Below are positions 1 through 9,216 of a stretch of 64,000 nt of DNA, piece by piece; position 1 is the first letter of the stretch; the number at the start of each line of letters is the position of its first letter. The DNA comes from Flavobacteriaceae bacterium (GTDB lineage: Bacteria > Bacteroidota > Bacteroidia > Flavobacteriales > Flavobacteriaceae). Location: NCBI GenBank assembly GCA_947446865.1, contig CANFHX010000002.1:62001-126000 (forward strand), given 5' to 3'. The notes beneath the pieces are model-generated. The model saw only the letters and a program-made list of their open reading frames with translations, did no database searches and was not told the origin of the DNA. The translations under genes were made by a program, and so were the position numbers.

Positions 1-671
1 ATGGCTTTCTTATTTTCATCCGCAAAGTCAACTAAATCTTTTAATTTATCATTAGAAAGTTCATTGAGAGAACAATATATTTCGTCTACTTCATTGTCAA
101 TTACAAAGGATTTAATATCCTCTGTTTTTCCTAATATTTCCGGGTGATTTTTTTTATTAGAGAAATATCCCAAAAAGCGATATCCATAATCACTTCTTTC
201 TTCAAAAAGTTCTTTTAACCTAATTGCTTCTGGAGTGTAGCCAATAATTACTGTGTTTCGGTAGTTACTTCCGGTAATAATTCGATATTTTTTTAAATAA
301 TAAAATAAAAGTATTTTAGAAATTGTTATTAAAACAAAACTGTTGAAAACAAAATAAACTGTTGCTTTCCCGCTAAAAATTGATTGTTTTGAAAAAGGGA
401 AAAAAGCAATAATTACTAGCAAAAATAACACGCTTTGTTTTACTAATTTTGTTGCAATTTCCACTGGAGTTGTGAATCTAAAAATTTCGTAAAATTTAAC
501 AAAAAAAGCAATTAATAACCAAGTAATACTTTGATAAAGAATATAATAAAGACTATTTAAATTTAAATCTTTAAAAAAAAACAGGCACAAAGCAGTTATA
601 ACTAATAAGTCTGAAAAGATACTTATTGGTCTAATATATTTAGAATTTCTAACTGTGTGTGCTGCCGTCAT
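1..671 (-). CDS. Undecaprenyl-phosphate sugar phosphotransferase, N-terminal part (cut by window edge)
   Basis: An open frame starts at ATG 671 and runs off the left edge (223 codons visible). The translation begins MTAAHTVRNSKYIRPIS and has about four hydrophobic segments in the first 130 residues. A soluble segment follows with YRNTVIIGYTPEAIRLKELF and YGYRFLGYFSN, the CoA-binding-like nucleotide fold found in WcaJ/WbaP-type polyprenyl glycosylphosphotransferases. The catalytic C-terminal transferase domain would lie outside the window. The enzyme would load the first sugar phosphate onto undecaprenyl phosphate at the inner membrane. The start is one base after the stop of the upstream decarboxylase gene, suggesting translational coupling. 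The family call rests on the N-terminal half only. Confidence 0.8.
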   Translation of the reverse strand, partial: MTAAHTVRNSKYIRPISIFSDLLVITALCLFFFKDLNLNSLYYILYQSITWLLIAFFVKFYEIFRFTTPVEIATKLVKQSVLFLLVIIAFFPFSKQSIFSGKATVYFVFNSFVLITISKILLFYYLKKYRIITGSNYRNTVIIGYTPEAIRLKELFEERSDYGYRFLGYFSNKKNHPEILGKTEDIKSFVIDNEVDEIYCSLNELSNDKLKDLVDFADENKKA

Positions 672-672
672 G

Positions 673-1656
673 CTAATGAATAAATCCTGTGAAATCTTTG
701 TGCTCTTCTTTTAATAATTCTTCTGTGGACAAGGATTTAAAATAATCATAGGTGATTTTCATGCCTTCTTCTCTAGAAACTTTGGCTTCCCAACCTAAAA
801 TTGTTTTTGCTTTAGTAGTATCGGGTTGTCGTTGTAAAGGATCGTTTATAGGTAATGGATGATAAACAACTTTTTGTTTTGTTCCTGTGAGTTTAATGAT
901 TTCGTCCGCAAAATCTTTAATAGTGATTTCGTCCGGGTTTCCTATATTTACGGGTAATGAATAATCAGAATGTAATAATCTAAAAATTCCTTCAACTTGA
1001 TCATCAATATAGCAGAACGAACGGGTTTGCATTCCGTCACCAAAAATGGTTAAATCTTCGCCACGCAAAGCCTGTCCAATAAAAGCTGGAATAACACGAC
1101 CATCATTGAGTCGCATTCTTGGTCCGTAGGTGTTAAAAATTCTTACTATTCTTGTCTCCAAACCATGAAAAGTATGGTAGGCCATAGTTATGGATTCTTG
1201 AAAACGCTTAGCTTCGTCATATACTCCCCTTGGCCCTATTGTATTTACATTTCCGTAGTATTCTTCGGTTTGTGGATGTACTAATGGATCTCCGTAAATT
1301 TCGGAAGTAGATGCTATTAAAATTCTCGCCTTTTTTACTCTAGCCAAACCAAGTAAATTATGCGTTCCTAAGGAGCCCACTTTAAGTGTTTGAATTGGAA
1401 TTTTTAAATAATCAATTGGACTTGCTGGAGATGCAAAATGAAGTATATAGTCTAATTCTCCTGGTACAAATACAAACTTTGTAATATCGTGATGATAAAA
1501 TTCAAAATGTTCTAATTTAAATAAATGTGCTATGTTTTTTAAATCTCCAGTAATGAGATTATCCATTCCTATTACATGATATCCTTCGGCAATAAAACGA
1601 TCACATAGATGCGAGCCTAAAAAACCAGCAGCACCCGTTATTAAAATTCTTTTCAT
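673..1656 (-). CDS. UDP-glucuronate decarboxylase (UDP-xylose synthase), extended SDR
   Basis: A 327-residue extended short-chain dehydrogenase. The NAD-binding glycine motif GAAGFLG is at residues 8-14, the STSEIYG strand at 116-122 and the catalytic YxxxK at Y146/K150 (GVYDEAKR). NTYGPRM and RSFCYIDD are typical of the UXS branch, which converts UDP-glucuronate to UDP-xylose. The length is normal for bacterial UXS. It lies just upstream of the priming transferase, so it probably supplies a pentose or a 4-keto sugar for the polysaccharide. Another UDP-sugar epimerase activity is possible but less likely given the family-specific segments. Confidence 0.87.
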   Translation of the reverse strand: MKRILITGAAGFLGSHLCDRFIAEGYHVIGMDNLITGDLKNIAHLFKLEHFEFYHHDITKFVFVPGELDYILHFASPASPIDYLKIPIQTLKVGSLGTHNLLGLARVKKARILIASTSEIYGDPLVHPQTEEYYGNVNTIGPRGVYDEAKRFQESITMAYHTFHGLETRIVRIFNTYGPRMRLNDGRVIPAFIGQALRGEDLTIFGDGMQTRSFCYIDDQVEGIFRLLHSDYSLPVNIGNPDEITIKDFADEIIKLTGTKQKVVYHPLPINDPLQRQPDTTKAKTILGWEAKVSREEGMKITYDYFKSLSTEELLKEEHKDFTGFIH

Positions 1657-1694
1657 TTTTACTATTTGATAAATAGATAACGATACAATTATTT

Positions 1695-1735
1695 TTTTAT
1701 TATATAAATATTAACTTTTTATTTATATAATAAAA
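1695..1735. repeat. AT-only inverted repeat (16-bp arms)
   Basis: The arms at 1695-1710 and 1720-1735 are perfect complements around a 9-base loop. The element lies between the polymerase gene and the decarboxylase gene. No clear U-run follows the stem in the minus direction, so it is not a convincing terminator. It could be a transcript-end or RNA-processing hairpin. Confidence 0.5.
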
Positions 1736-1747
1736 TTAATTACTGCG

Positions 1748-3061
1748 TTATGCTTGGTTAATTACTTTCGAGTTGGAAAAAGATGGATATTTTGAATTAA
1801 ATATACAGTACATCAGTATAAAAAAAACAATTCCTCTTTGCCTACTTAGGAAAGATTCTGTCAAAAATAAACTTATCATTAGAATAGAGAAAGAGATAGC
1901 AACAAAATTTTTAGATTTTATGGTGTTTATTAGGTTTATCACTACAATTAACAAGAAAAATAGCACCCCAAAAACTCCAAGCTCGGCAAAAAACTGTATG
2001 TATTGGTTGTGAAAATTAAATTTATCATATCCTTCATAAAGTTGGTGTTGCTTTCTTTTGGCAACTATTTTACTTTGAGTTGCATTTAATCCGTAACCGG
2101 TATAAAAAATAGGTTCTTCGTGTAGCATTTCTAAAAAAATTCTCGCTTGGTAAACTCGCAATGCGGTTCCTGCAAAAAAGTCATTGGTTTGAAATTGTTC
2201 TTTATTCCATGCATCGTATACTGAAACATTGTGCACTAATCCAGGTACTTGAATGTTTGTACTTTCAGCGGTATTGCTATTTACTTCCAATAAAAAACGG
2301 TCTTTTAATTTGCCATAAAAAATAAATCCGAAAGCAAGAATTACTATAAATAATAGTAAAATTCTGGAGGCATTCCATTGTGTTTTTAAATAAAAAAAAC
2401 TTGCTATAAACAATAGAATAAGAAAAACAATAATGATGTTTTTAGAAGATAATAAGGCCAAGAAAAACAGCAATAAAACAATGGCAATTTTTTCTAAAAG
2501 GTTTTTCTCTTTTTTTGTATAAAAATAAAAAAACGCAACCGAAATATAAACCGACATGTGGATAGCATTTACATCAAATGTTACTAATTCGTGGTAGAAA
2601 AAAACCGAAGAATCTTTAGTTATACTATACCGGAATACTGCTTTTAATAGGTAAAAGATGGTATATCCAAAATATGAATAAGAAAAATAGCATAGAATTT
2701 TATCTTTTTCTGCTTTGGTTAATAATGGGTTAAAAAGAAAGCAAAGCGGTAATAAAATAAAAGCAATTTCTTTGGATAGTGCATGTACAGATTCTTTAAA
2801 ATCAATAGACCAAAACAAGGATAGTGCCATTAATCCATAAAGTAAAATTGGTAAAACCAACGCTTTTTGGAAAGTAAAATTACGGGGTTTGAATTTCACT
2901 AAGGAATAGGCAATTAATAACATTATAGAAATGTTACAGTATCTATAATGCAACGGAATAGTTATTAAAACTAATGCAATTAGTGCTACTAAAGGATTAG
3001 ATAGCAGCGTTGCCTTTTCCTTTTGCCAAGCATTCTTCCAATAATTGTAGGTATTGCCCAT
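1748..3061 (-). CDS. O-antigen polymerase/ligase-like membrane protein (Wzy/WaaL type)
   Basis: A 437-residue polytopic membrane protein with about ten hydrophobic segments. A large extracytoplasmic loop (about 255-350) ends in FNFHNQYIQFFAELGVFG (348-365), the conserved loop/helix feature of the Wzy_C/O-antigen ligase superfamily. Members polymerise lipid-linked repeat units or ligate glycan to an acceptor. The first ATG (3061) overlaps the upstream glycosyltransferase by 65 bp and no closer in-frame ATG precedes the first membrane helix, so this start is kept. A second protein of the same class lies at 5321-6547. Sequence alone does not say which is polymerase and which is ligase. Confidence 0.75.
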   Translation of the reverse strand: MGNTYNYWKNAWQKEKATLLSNPLVALIALVLITIPLHYRYCNISIMLLIAYSLVKFKPRNFTFQKALVLPILLYGLMALSLFWSIDFKESVHALSKEIAFILLPLCFLFNPLLTKAEKDKILCYFSYSYFGYTIFYLLKAVFRYSITKDSSVFFYHELVTFDVNAIHMSVYISVAFFYFYTKKEKNLLEKIAIVLLLFFLALLSSKNIIIVFLILLFIASFFYLKTQWNASRILLLFIVILAFGFIFYGKLKDRFLLEVNSNTAESTNIQVPGLVHNVSVYDAWNKEQFQTNDFFAGTALRVYQARIFLEMLHEEPIFYTGYGLNATQSKIVAKRKQHQLYEGYDKFNFHNQYIQFFAELGVFGVLFFLLIVVINLINTIKSKNFVAISFSILMISLFLTESFLSRQRGIVFFILMYCIFNSKYPSFSNSKVINQA

Positions 3062-4109
3062 TTATTTTATTCCAATTAAAGTGGTTTTCAATTGCTTCAA
3101 AATTATTTTGAATCAACTGCAAGTTATCATTTCTTTTAATAGTATTCAAAATAATTTTCACCTCTTGAGCATCTGAAAAATAGTAGGCGTTTTTTTGTAA
3201 AATTGCTTTATTAAATGGGTTGTTATGGGCTATAATAAATGCTCGTGAGGCCATGGCTTCCAATAGTGACGGATTGGTTCCGCCTACTGAATGGCCGTGG
3301 AAATATAAATTAGAGAAATAGCGTAAATTATTTAAAATTTGTAAATTAAAAATAGCTCCAACGAAACGAATGTTTTTAAAAGCACTGAATTTATCTTTTA
3401 AATAAGCACCATATTTGGTATTGTGATTTCCAACCACTAATACGGTAGTTTTTTCTTGGTTTAAAACCATTCCGTCAAGAACAGTGTCTATGTTGTTTTC
3501 TGGCTCAAAACGAGCCATAATCATGTTGTATTGGTGTTTTTCTAATTGATATTCTTTCAGAACTTCTTCGTTTGGATTCTCAAAAACATGAGCGCCATAA
3601 GCTATATAAGTTGAATCTTTAGAATACTTTTCTTTTAAAAAATTTTGTATCCCAATAGAATCTGCTATTAAATAGTCGCTACTATTAACGGCAAGTTTTT
3701 CGGCATATTTTAGAAATTTTTGAACTGGTTTAGAATATTTAGTTCGTTTCCATTCCAAGCCATCCATATTGGTGACAATAATTGGTTTTTTGGGTAAAAG
3801 AAAATGCCAAATAGAATTGCTGGTATAACCTAATTGAAGAATAACATCAAAATTTCTTTTACGGGAATCCATAATACAATTGAAATCGTAAATAAATTGT
3901 CCGAAAGTTCCTAGTTTATATTCTGGATCAAATTGATGTAGAATATTTACGCCATGAAAAGTTTTTTCTTGGTAAAGGTGGTCGTGCGAATTATACACAT
4001 ACACCTCGTGTCCTTGATTTACTAAGTATACTGAAAAAAATTCGGCAAATTGTTCAAAACCAGAATAATGGTTTGGAATTCCTCGAGTTCCTAAAATGGC
4101 TATTTTCAT
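2997..4109 (-). CDS. GT4-type glycosyltransferase with DUF1972 N-terminal domain
   Basis: The 370 residues begin MKIAILGTRGIPNHYSGFEQFAE, typical of DUF1972 glycosyltransferases, many of which are rhamnosyltransferases in capsule or O-antigen clusters. The C-terminal Rossmann half has GGTNPSLLEAMAS (276-288), the nucleotide-sugar-binding segment of GT4 enzymes. Rhamnosyl transfer fits the rml genes at 14.7-17 kb, but the donor is inferred only. It overlaps the downstream polymerase gene by 65 bp. A possible -7 element lies 28 bases upstream. Confidence 0.83.
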   Translation of the reverse strand: MKIAILGTRGIPNHYSGFEQFAEFFSVYLVNQGHEVYVYNSHDHLYQEKTFHGVNILHQFDPEYKLGTFGQFIYDFNCIMDSRKRNFDVILQLGYTSNSIWHFLLPKKPIIVTNMDGLEWKRTKYSKPVQKFLKYAEKLAVNSSDYLIADSIGIQNFLKEKYSKDSTYIAYGAHVFENPNEEVLKEYQLEKHQYNMIMARFEPENNIDTVLDGMVLNQEKTTVLVVGNHNTKYGAYLKDKFSAFKNIRFVGAIFNLQILNNLRYFSNLYFHGHSVGGTNPSLLEAMASRAFIIAHNNPFNKAILQKNAYYFSDAQEVKIILNTIKRNDNLQLIQNNFEAIENHFNWNKINGQYLQLLEECLAKGKGNAAI

Positions 4110-4136
4110 GGAAAATTATTTGTTTTTTTCGGTTTG

Positions 4137-4144
4137 CAAAAATA
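4137..4144 (-). promoter_or_regulatory. Possible -7 promoter element
   Basis: On the minus strand this reads TATTTTTG, matching the Bacteroidota -7 consensus TAnnTTTG, about 28 bases upstream of the DUF1972 glycosyltransferase start. No TTTG is present at the expected 19-base spacing, so it may be a weak internal promoter. Confidence 0.35.
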
Positions 4145-4166
4145 ACAATTTCCTGTAGATTTTTTA

Positions 4167-5321
4167 CTATTCTTGAGGAATTAGTTTAGAGAAAGCTGCT
4201 TCAAAATTTTTTGCATATTTTTCAACCGAAAATTCTTGAATTACTCTTTGGTAACCCTTTTCACCAAATTCTTTCCTCATTTCTGGATTTACAATTAAAT
4301 TGTTTAATGCCAGGGAAAGTGCTTCGACATTGTTTGGTTCAACCAAAAAACCAGTTTTATTGTTGACAACAATTTCGGTTACTCCGCCGTGGTTCGATGC
4401 AATTACGGGTTTTTTGGCAAGCATGGCTTCTGCGGCAACAAGTCCAAAAGACTCGGCTTCTGTAGAGGGCATAAGTGCAATGTCGGTTATATCCCATATT
4501 TGGGATAAATTTTTGGTGAAAGGAAGAATTTTAACAGTTTCCTGTAGTTGGTTTTCTGTAATAAATTGATCTATTTCGCTGGCATAAAATTCTTGCCCCG
4601 GAACAGGTGATCCAACAAAAACGACTTTTATATTAGTGTTAGAACTAAAGTGTTTTACTAGGGTAGTAAGTAACCAATTATGCCCTTTTAGTCTGCTAAT
4701 TCTTCCAACTAAAGTAATAATAATGTCTTTATTAGTGAATCCAAAATCTTCTTTTTTTGCAAGGGACATTTCTGAAATAGTCTCATTAATTCCGTTGTAA
4801 ATTACTGTTGTTTTATTGGCAAGCTCCTTTTTTCTGTCTACTAAATTCTTTTTGGTTGCAAGAGAATTACAAACAATTAGATCGGCGTATTTATTTAATA
4901 ATTTTGGAAATGTAGAAGCTATAATTTTTGGATGCACTATAATTTCGTGTACGTGCCAAAGGTGTTTTATTTTTCTTTTTTTTGCAAAAAGCATCCCTAG
5001 TAATACTGCCAAGGTGTTGGAATATATTAAATCAAAATGGTATTGCTTATTAAGATCGTCAAGTATAGAAATTCCTTTTTTAATATCTAATAAAAAATGG
5101 AAGAGGTTTTTGGGTGAAAATATTTTACGATAAAGTTTTAATACTGGTGCAATAACAACTTTGATGTTTTCTTTTTCAAGTTCCTGAATTAGTGGCCCAT
5201 TATTTGGGAGAACTACAACAGGATGGTATAGAGTTTTGTCTAAATTTTTTAATAATAATAGCAAGGTTTTATCTGAACCATACAACTCTGCTGATTGGTG
5301 GATGAAAAGGATGTTTTTCAT
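4167..5321 (-). CDS. GT4-family glycosyltransferase
   Basis: A 384-residue two-domain GT-B enzyme. The N-terminal half has IHQSAELYGSDKTLL (7-21). The C-terminal half carries LVGRISRLKGH (204-214) and EAESFGLVAAEAMLAKKPVIAS (288-309), containing the EX7E-type nucleotide-sugar-binding motif. It would add one sugar to the lipid-linked repeat unit on the cytoplasmic side. The start ATG shares one base with the stop of the upstream membrane-protein gene. The sugar specificity cannot be read from the sequence. Confidence 0.85.
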   Translation of the reverse strand: MKNILFIHQSAELYGSDKTLLLLLKNLDKTLYHPVVVLPNNGPLIQELEKENIKVVIAPVLKLYRKIFSPKNLFHFLLDIKKGISILDDLNKQYHFDLIYSNTLAVLLGMLFAKKRKIKHLWHVHEIIVHPKIIASTFPKLLNKYADLIVCNSLATKKNLVDRKKELANKTTVIYNGINETISEMSLAKKEDFGFTNKDIIITLVGRISRLKGHNWLLTTLVKHFSSNTNIKVVFVGSPVPGQEFYASEIDQFITENQLQETVKILPFTKNLSQIWDITDIALMPSTEAESFGLVAAEAMLAKKPVIASNHGGVTEIVVNNKTGFLVEPNNVEALSLALNNLIVNPEMRKEFGEKGYQRVIQEFSVEKYAKNFEAAFSKLIPQE

Positions 5322-6547
5322 TACATAATCTGTTTTTTTAAATCGTTTTTGTAGGCAAATAAAAAACCTATCAATAAAGATTTAGTGTCAATTAAATTAT
5401 AAAAACCCATAAAAACCCAATTGGAAACAATAAGGAAAACACCTGTTCCTATAAATAAATAGTGAATGTTTTTTAAAGCTACGTTTGTATCATTATTTTT
5501 TCTAAAAAAGAAAAATATGGAAAGCAAATAAATCCCTAATCCTAGTAATCCTGTTTTTAATAATACGGTCATGTAACCATTATGTAAAATGGAAATGTAT
5601 CGCAATTCCATATCGCCCAAATATACTTTTTGTTTTAAATCTACTTGCGAGCCAATACCCTCTCCAAAGAAAAGGGCATCGTCATAAGTCAACTGTTGTA
5701 CCGTTCGGATGTTTTCATAAGAACGATAATTATCGTTAAATTGTTTCCAATCGTCTCTATTAATTTTAGTGCTAAACGCTTCGGCTGGAGCCATTTTTAT
5801 TTTATATAAAAATTCGTCCAAACCTCTTCCGTTTCTTATAGGATTGTAGTAATTTACCGCTGTATAACCTACAACTACTAATACCAATGTAGTGCCTATT
5901 ACTTTTATTGCTCTTTTATTTAATACAAAAATTCCCTTTAAAGCTATTACTAAAATGATAAATTGAATAAAGTTGGTTCGTGCTAAATAAAAGAAACTAG
6001 AAATGGCAAGAATTATTAAAAAAGAGGTGTTTTTCTTTGTGGTAAAACCTAAGTTAAATTGGGTTTTAAAGAGCAAAATAACCAACGTATAAACTTCAAA
6101 GTCATTAAAATAACCCCCATATTCTCTTATTTGTCTCACATTTCTTGCGCCGCCAATAAAAACCCCATAACCAACTAACATTAAATGATAAATTGCCGTG
6201 CATACTCCAGCGTAAACAATAAACTGAAAAGGGTTTTTTATCTGCTTATTAAATAATTGGTATCCTAATAATAGTCCTGAAATAGGTTTAAGGATATAAG
6301 TAATATCTCTTATTACAAAATACAACTTATAATCATAATAAAAGCCAACAAAAATTGCCAACAATAAAATAATTATAAAAATGCTAAAGTATTTAAGGAA
6401 TTCAAAGGAATAATTATTCTTAAGAGTTATTGCTATTGCACCCATCCAAACGGTGAAAGAAAGCTCATAAACATTAAAAAATGGAACAACAACACAGAAT
6501 ATGAAAAGTAATTGATTTAGTGTTGCTTTATTAATAGCTATTTTCAT
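5321..6547 (-). CDS. Polytopic membrane protein, likely O-antigen polymerase (Wzy-like)
   Basis: 408 residues with roughly ten to eleven hydrophobic helices. A long hydrophilic loop (about 236-318) precedes ISILHNGYMTVLLKTGLLG (318-336), an HNG/HNxY-type segment common in Wzy and O-antigen ligase proteins. The family is poorly conserved, so the call rests on topology, that motif and the setting between glycosyltransferase and acyltransferase genes. It overlaps the acyltransferase by 4 bp and the next gene by 1 bp, a tightly coupled operon arrangement. Confidence 0.68.
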   Translation of the reverse strand: MKIAINKATLNQLLFIFCVVVPFFNVYELSFTVWMGAIAITLKNNYSFEFLKYFSIFIIILLLAIFVGFYYDYKLYFVIRDITYILKPISGLLLGYQLFNKQIKNPFQFIVYAGVCTAIYHLMLVGYGVFIGGARNVRQIREYGGYFNDFEVYTLVILLFKTQFNLGFTTKKNTSFLIILAISSFFYLARTNFIQFIILVIALKGIFVLNKRAIKVIGTTLVLVVVGYTAVNYYNPIRNGRGLDEFLYKIKMAPAEAFSTKINRDDWKQFNDNYRSYENIRTVQQLTYDDALFFGEGIGSQVDLKQKVYLGDMELRYISILHNGYMTVLLKTGLLGLGIYLLSIFFFFRKNNDTNVALKNIHYLFIGTGVFLIVSNWVFMGFYNLIDTKSLLIGFLFAYKNDLKKQIM

Positions 6548-7278
6548 TCTATTGTTGATTTTAATACTTTAGCTGGCACACCTCCAATAATTGAATTGTC
6601 AGGATAAATTCCGTTTACAACAGCGCCTGCTGCAACAACCGAATTATTTCCAACCTCGCATCCATCTAAAAAAGTTACTTTGGCACCCACCCATACATTA
6701 TTGCCAATTTTTATTCCTTTAGAAGTAACTCCTTGTTTTCGTATAAGTTTGGTGCTGTCGCCAAATAAATGGTTTTCCGAATGAAAACTAATATAGGAAC
6801 CCATTATCACATCATTACCTATTTCTATTCCTCCTGCAGCTCCAAACTCTGTAAACTGTCCAACTGCAGAGTGATTTCCTATTTTTAAACCTTTGCCATA
6901 TTTAGATAAGTGACTTGTAGAACTTAAAGTAGAATAGGATCCAATTTTTACACAATCACCAAAAATGATTTTTTCTGAGGAAAATCCATCTATAATGCAG
7001 TTTTTTTCTATGGTAACATTATTTCCAAATGTAATATTTCTAATATTATATATTTTAGTATTACAACCGATAAAGATTTTGTTTCTAGTTTTTAGAAAAC
7101 CTCTTACCAACATTATTACTCTTCTAATTAGCATTAAAACTATGAGTTTTTGAGGGATATTTGGGTCTATTTTATAACTTTTCCCAGACTTACTTAACAA
7201 CTTTTGAAATAGGTTCTTTATCATTAGGATTGGTTTATAGAAAAAGATTTTAATTATATCTGGCAGAATAGATTTCAA
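6544..7278 (-). CDS. Left-handed beta-helix (hexapeptide) acyltransferase
   Basis: A 244-residue protein. From about residue 70 onward it consists of hexapeptide repeats such as IGCNTK, FGNNVT, IGSYST, IGNHSA, IGNDVI, IGNNVW and VGNNSV. It ends in NSIIGGVPAKVLK, the usual C-terminus of CatB/Maa-type O-acetyltransferases. The first 65 residues are basic and partly amphipathic, perhaps a membrane-associated extension. The predicted role is acetylation of a sugar in the polysaccharide repeat unit using acetyl-CoA. Confidence 0.82.
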   Translation of the reverse strand: MKSILPDIIKIFFYKPILMIKNLFQKLLSKSGKSYKIDPNIPQKLIVLMLIRRVIMLVRGFLKTRNKIFIGCNTKIYNIRNITFGNNVTIEKNCIIDGFSSEKIIFGDCVKIGSYSTLSSTSHLSKYGKGLKIGNHSAVGQFTEFGAAGGIEIGNDVIMGSYISFHSENHLFGDSTKLIRKQGVTSKGIKIGNNVWVGAKVTFLDGCEVGNNSVVAAGAVVNGIYPDNSIIGGVPAKVLKSTIE

Positions 7279-7307
7279 AAATACAATTTTAAAAGATATT
7301 CTAAAAA

Positions 7308-8594
7308 TTATACTGTTTTATTTAAATGGAATTTTCCTTTAACATTTATATAGTAAATACAAATGGTTATTAATTCTGTTGCAATTAAGGTTATAAAAAC
7401 TCCAACTATTTTGAAATACGGAATAACAATCATCATTGCTAAAAGATTTACTGCTACCATAACCATAGTGATTTTTATATAGAATTTTTGGTGGTTAAAT
7501 CCTAATACTAGTTGCTTAAATGGTATAGAAATAGCTAATAAAATTGGAATTAATACGGCAAGTTGTAATAGATTACTGATTTCTATAACCTCTGTTTTTG
7601 AAAAATAAGAGACCACTTGAACAGAAAATAAAAACAACACGATCATCGATACGAGAATGAAAATAAAATTCAATCCGTTGTAGGTTTTCCAAAAACGCAA
7701 TCCTTTTTGGATGTTAGATTCTAATAAATAACATATTCTTGGGTAGACAAAATTGAAGAATAAATAAATATAGGTTTTAAAAATTACAATAATTTGCTCT
7801 ACAATTTTATAGTGTCCCGCCATTAAATTATTTCCGAAAACCCCTATTAGCATTATTGGCGCATACATTTGCAGCGATACAAATATTTGAGAAGAAAATA
7901 GCGAAAAATTACTTTTTAATAGCGAAATAACCTCAGCTTTTATTGTATTTTGAAAGGAAAAAGAGTTCTTATTAATCAGATAAATAAAAGTGATTCCGTT
8001 GGCTATTATAGTTCCAATTCCCCAAAAAAGATTGATAAAAATATAATCGGCTTTTTGATGAATAAAAAATAAAATTCCAAATAGGTAGATTAACTTGGAA
8101 ACTATGGTAAGTATAGTTATCCATTTAAAATTTTCAATGCCTTGCAAATACCATGTTGGGTTGATGAATTGCCCTACTAAAATTGGTAATCCAAGAAAAA
8201 ACAAAGTTCTTTCGGAATTAAAAAAAGGAACAAAATAAAATAATACTGCCGAAACAGATAAAGTTAACAGTAGTAATAGGAATTTGGTACTAAAGGTGGT
8301 AATGAATATTTTTTCTAGCTGTTGTGGATTTTCTCTATTAACTGCTATTTCTTTAACCCCAATAATATCCGATCCATAATCAATAAAAACCATTAGAAAA
8401 AAGAAAATAGCCATTGCAATACTTACTTTTCCATAATTGGCAACTCCGCAAATAGATACAATATAAGGCACCACCAAGAGTGGCGTAATTAAATTAAAGC
8501 CTTGCCCAACACCATAAACAATAAGGTTGTTGAATTGCTTGTTGTTTTTAAAAAATAGTATTATTGATTTAATCATATCATTAATTATAAACAA
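7308..8594 (-). CDS. Wzx-type polysaccharide flippase
   Basis: 428 residues with about twelve hydrophobic segments. The N-terminal pattern YGVGQGFNLITPLLVVPYIVSICGVANYGKVSIAMAIF is characteristic of the oligosaccharide flippase/PST (MATE-like) family. It would move undecaprenyl-linked repeat units across the inner membrane for polymerisation. M7 is an alternative start, but the first ATG is kept because the following gene ends well clear of it. Family assignment is confident; the substrate is unknown. Confidence 0.85.
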   Translation of the reverse strand: MFIINDMIKSIILFFKNNKQFNNLIVYGVGQGFNLITPLLVVPYIVSICGVANYGKVSIAMAIFFFLMVFIDYGSDIIGVKEIAVNRENPQQLEKIFITTFSTKFLLLLLTLSVSAVLFYFVPFFNSERTLFFLGLPILVGQFINPTWYLQGIENFKWITILTIVSKLIYLFGILFFIHQKADYIFINLFWGIGTIIANGITFIYLINKNSFSFQNTIKAEVISLLKSNFSLFSSQIFVSLQMYAPIMLIGVFGNNLMAGHYKIVEQIIVIFKTYIYLFFNFVYPRICYLLESNIQKGLRFWKTYNGLNFIFILVSMIVLFLFSVQVVSYFSKTEVIEISNLLQLAVLIPILLAISIPFKQLVLGFNHQKFYIKITMVMVAVNLLAMMIVIPYFKIVGVFITLIATELITICIYYINVKGKFHLNKTV

Positions 8595-8647
8595 AAAGCT
8601 ACAAATTACTAATAATTTGCAGCCTCAATAATCATTTATTAAAATTA

Positions 8648-9193
8648 TTATTTATAAATTTTTTTAATTTCTTCTAATAACCTTTCATTTGGATAGAAAA
8701 ATATTGGATTATATCTTTTTGGATTTTGAAGAAATTTAATAGTTCCCTTTGCTTGGTCAATTTCAGTTTTTATAGAGTCATTTGGTCTATAAAAGGTTAA
8801 AAAATCTGATCCTTTAAACTGAAATGATTTGCCATAATAATCCATTTTTACATTTTCTAAAATTACTTCTTTTTGGGATTTAACAATTCCGAAGTCTAAA
8901 CGAATATCCGTTGGAACAATTTCTTCTGATAGTTTAAATACTACTTTTTGAGATTGTGGTTGCCCCTTTACTCCGCTCCAAAGCGCATTATCCGATACAA
9001 AATTTATTGAATTGTCTTCTGTATAATATAGAGCATAGTTGTCTTCTAGTGTGTTTACTACATCCAGTTCTACACTGAAAAATTCGTTTTTTTGTTTTTC
9101 TTCTAATTTTGGATCTTCTCCATTTTCTTTATTTTTACAGGCCGTAAAAGTTATTAATATTAAAATTAAAAGTGACTTAATTGTATTTTTCAT
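8648..9193 (-). CDS. Small lipoprotein of unknown function
   Basis: The 181 residues begin with a lipoprotein signal, MKNTIKSLLILILITFTAC, with the lipobox cysteine at residue 19 and a charged KNKENGEDPK linker. The remainder is predicted soluble and beta-rich (for example DIRLDFGIVKSQKEVILENVKMDYYGKSF). I recognise no family. It directly follows the GT39 gene with a 23-bp gap, and part of it resembles the C-terminal beta-rich tail of that enzyme in style. It may serve the same glycan pathway. Function is not inferred beyond the envelope location. Confidence 0.7.
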   Translation of the reverse strand: MKNTIKSLLILILITFTACKNKENGEDPKLEEKQKNEFFSVELDVVNTLEDNYALYYTEDNSINFVSDNALWSGVKGQPQSQKVVFKLSEEIVPTDIRLDFGIVKSQKEVILENVKMDYYGKSFQFKGSDFLTFYRPNDSIKTEIDQAKGTIKFLQNPKRYNPIFFYPNERLLEEIKKIYK

Positions 9194-9216
9194 TTTTTTT
9201 ATATTTGTTTGTAAAA

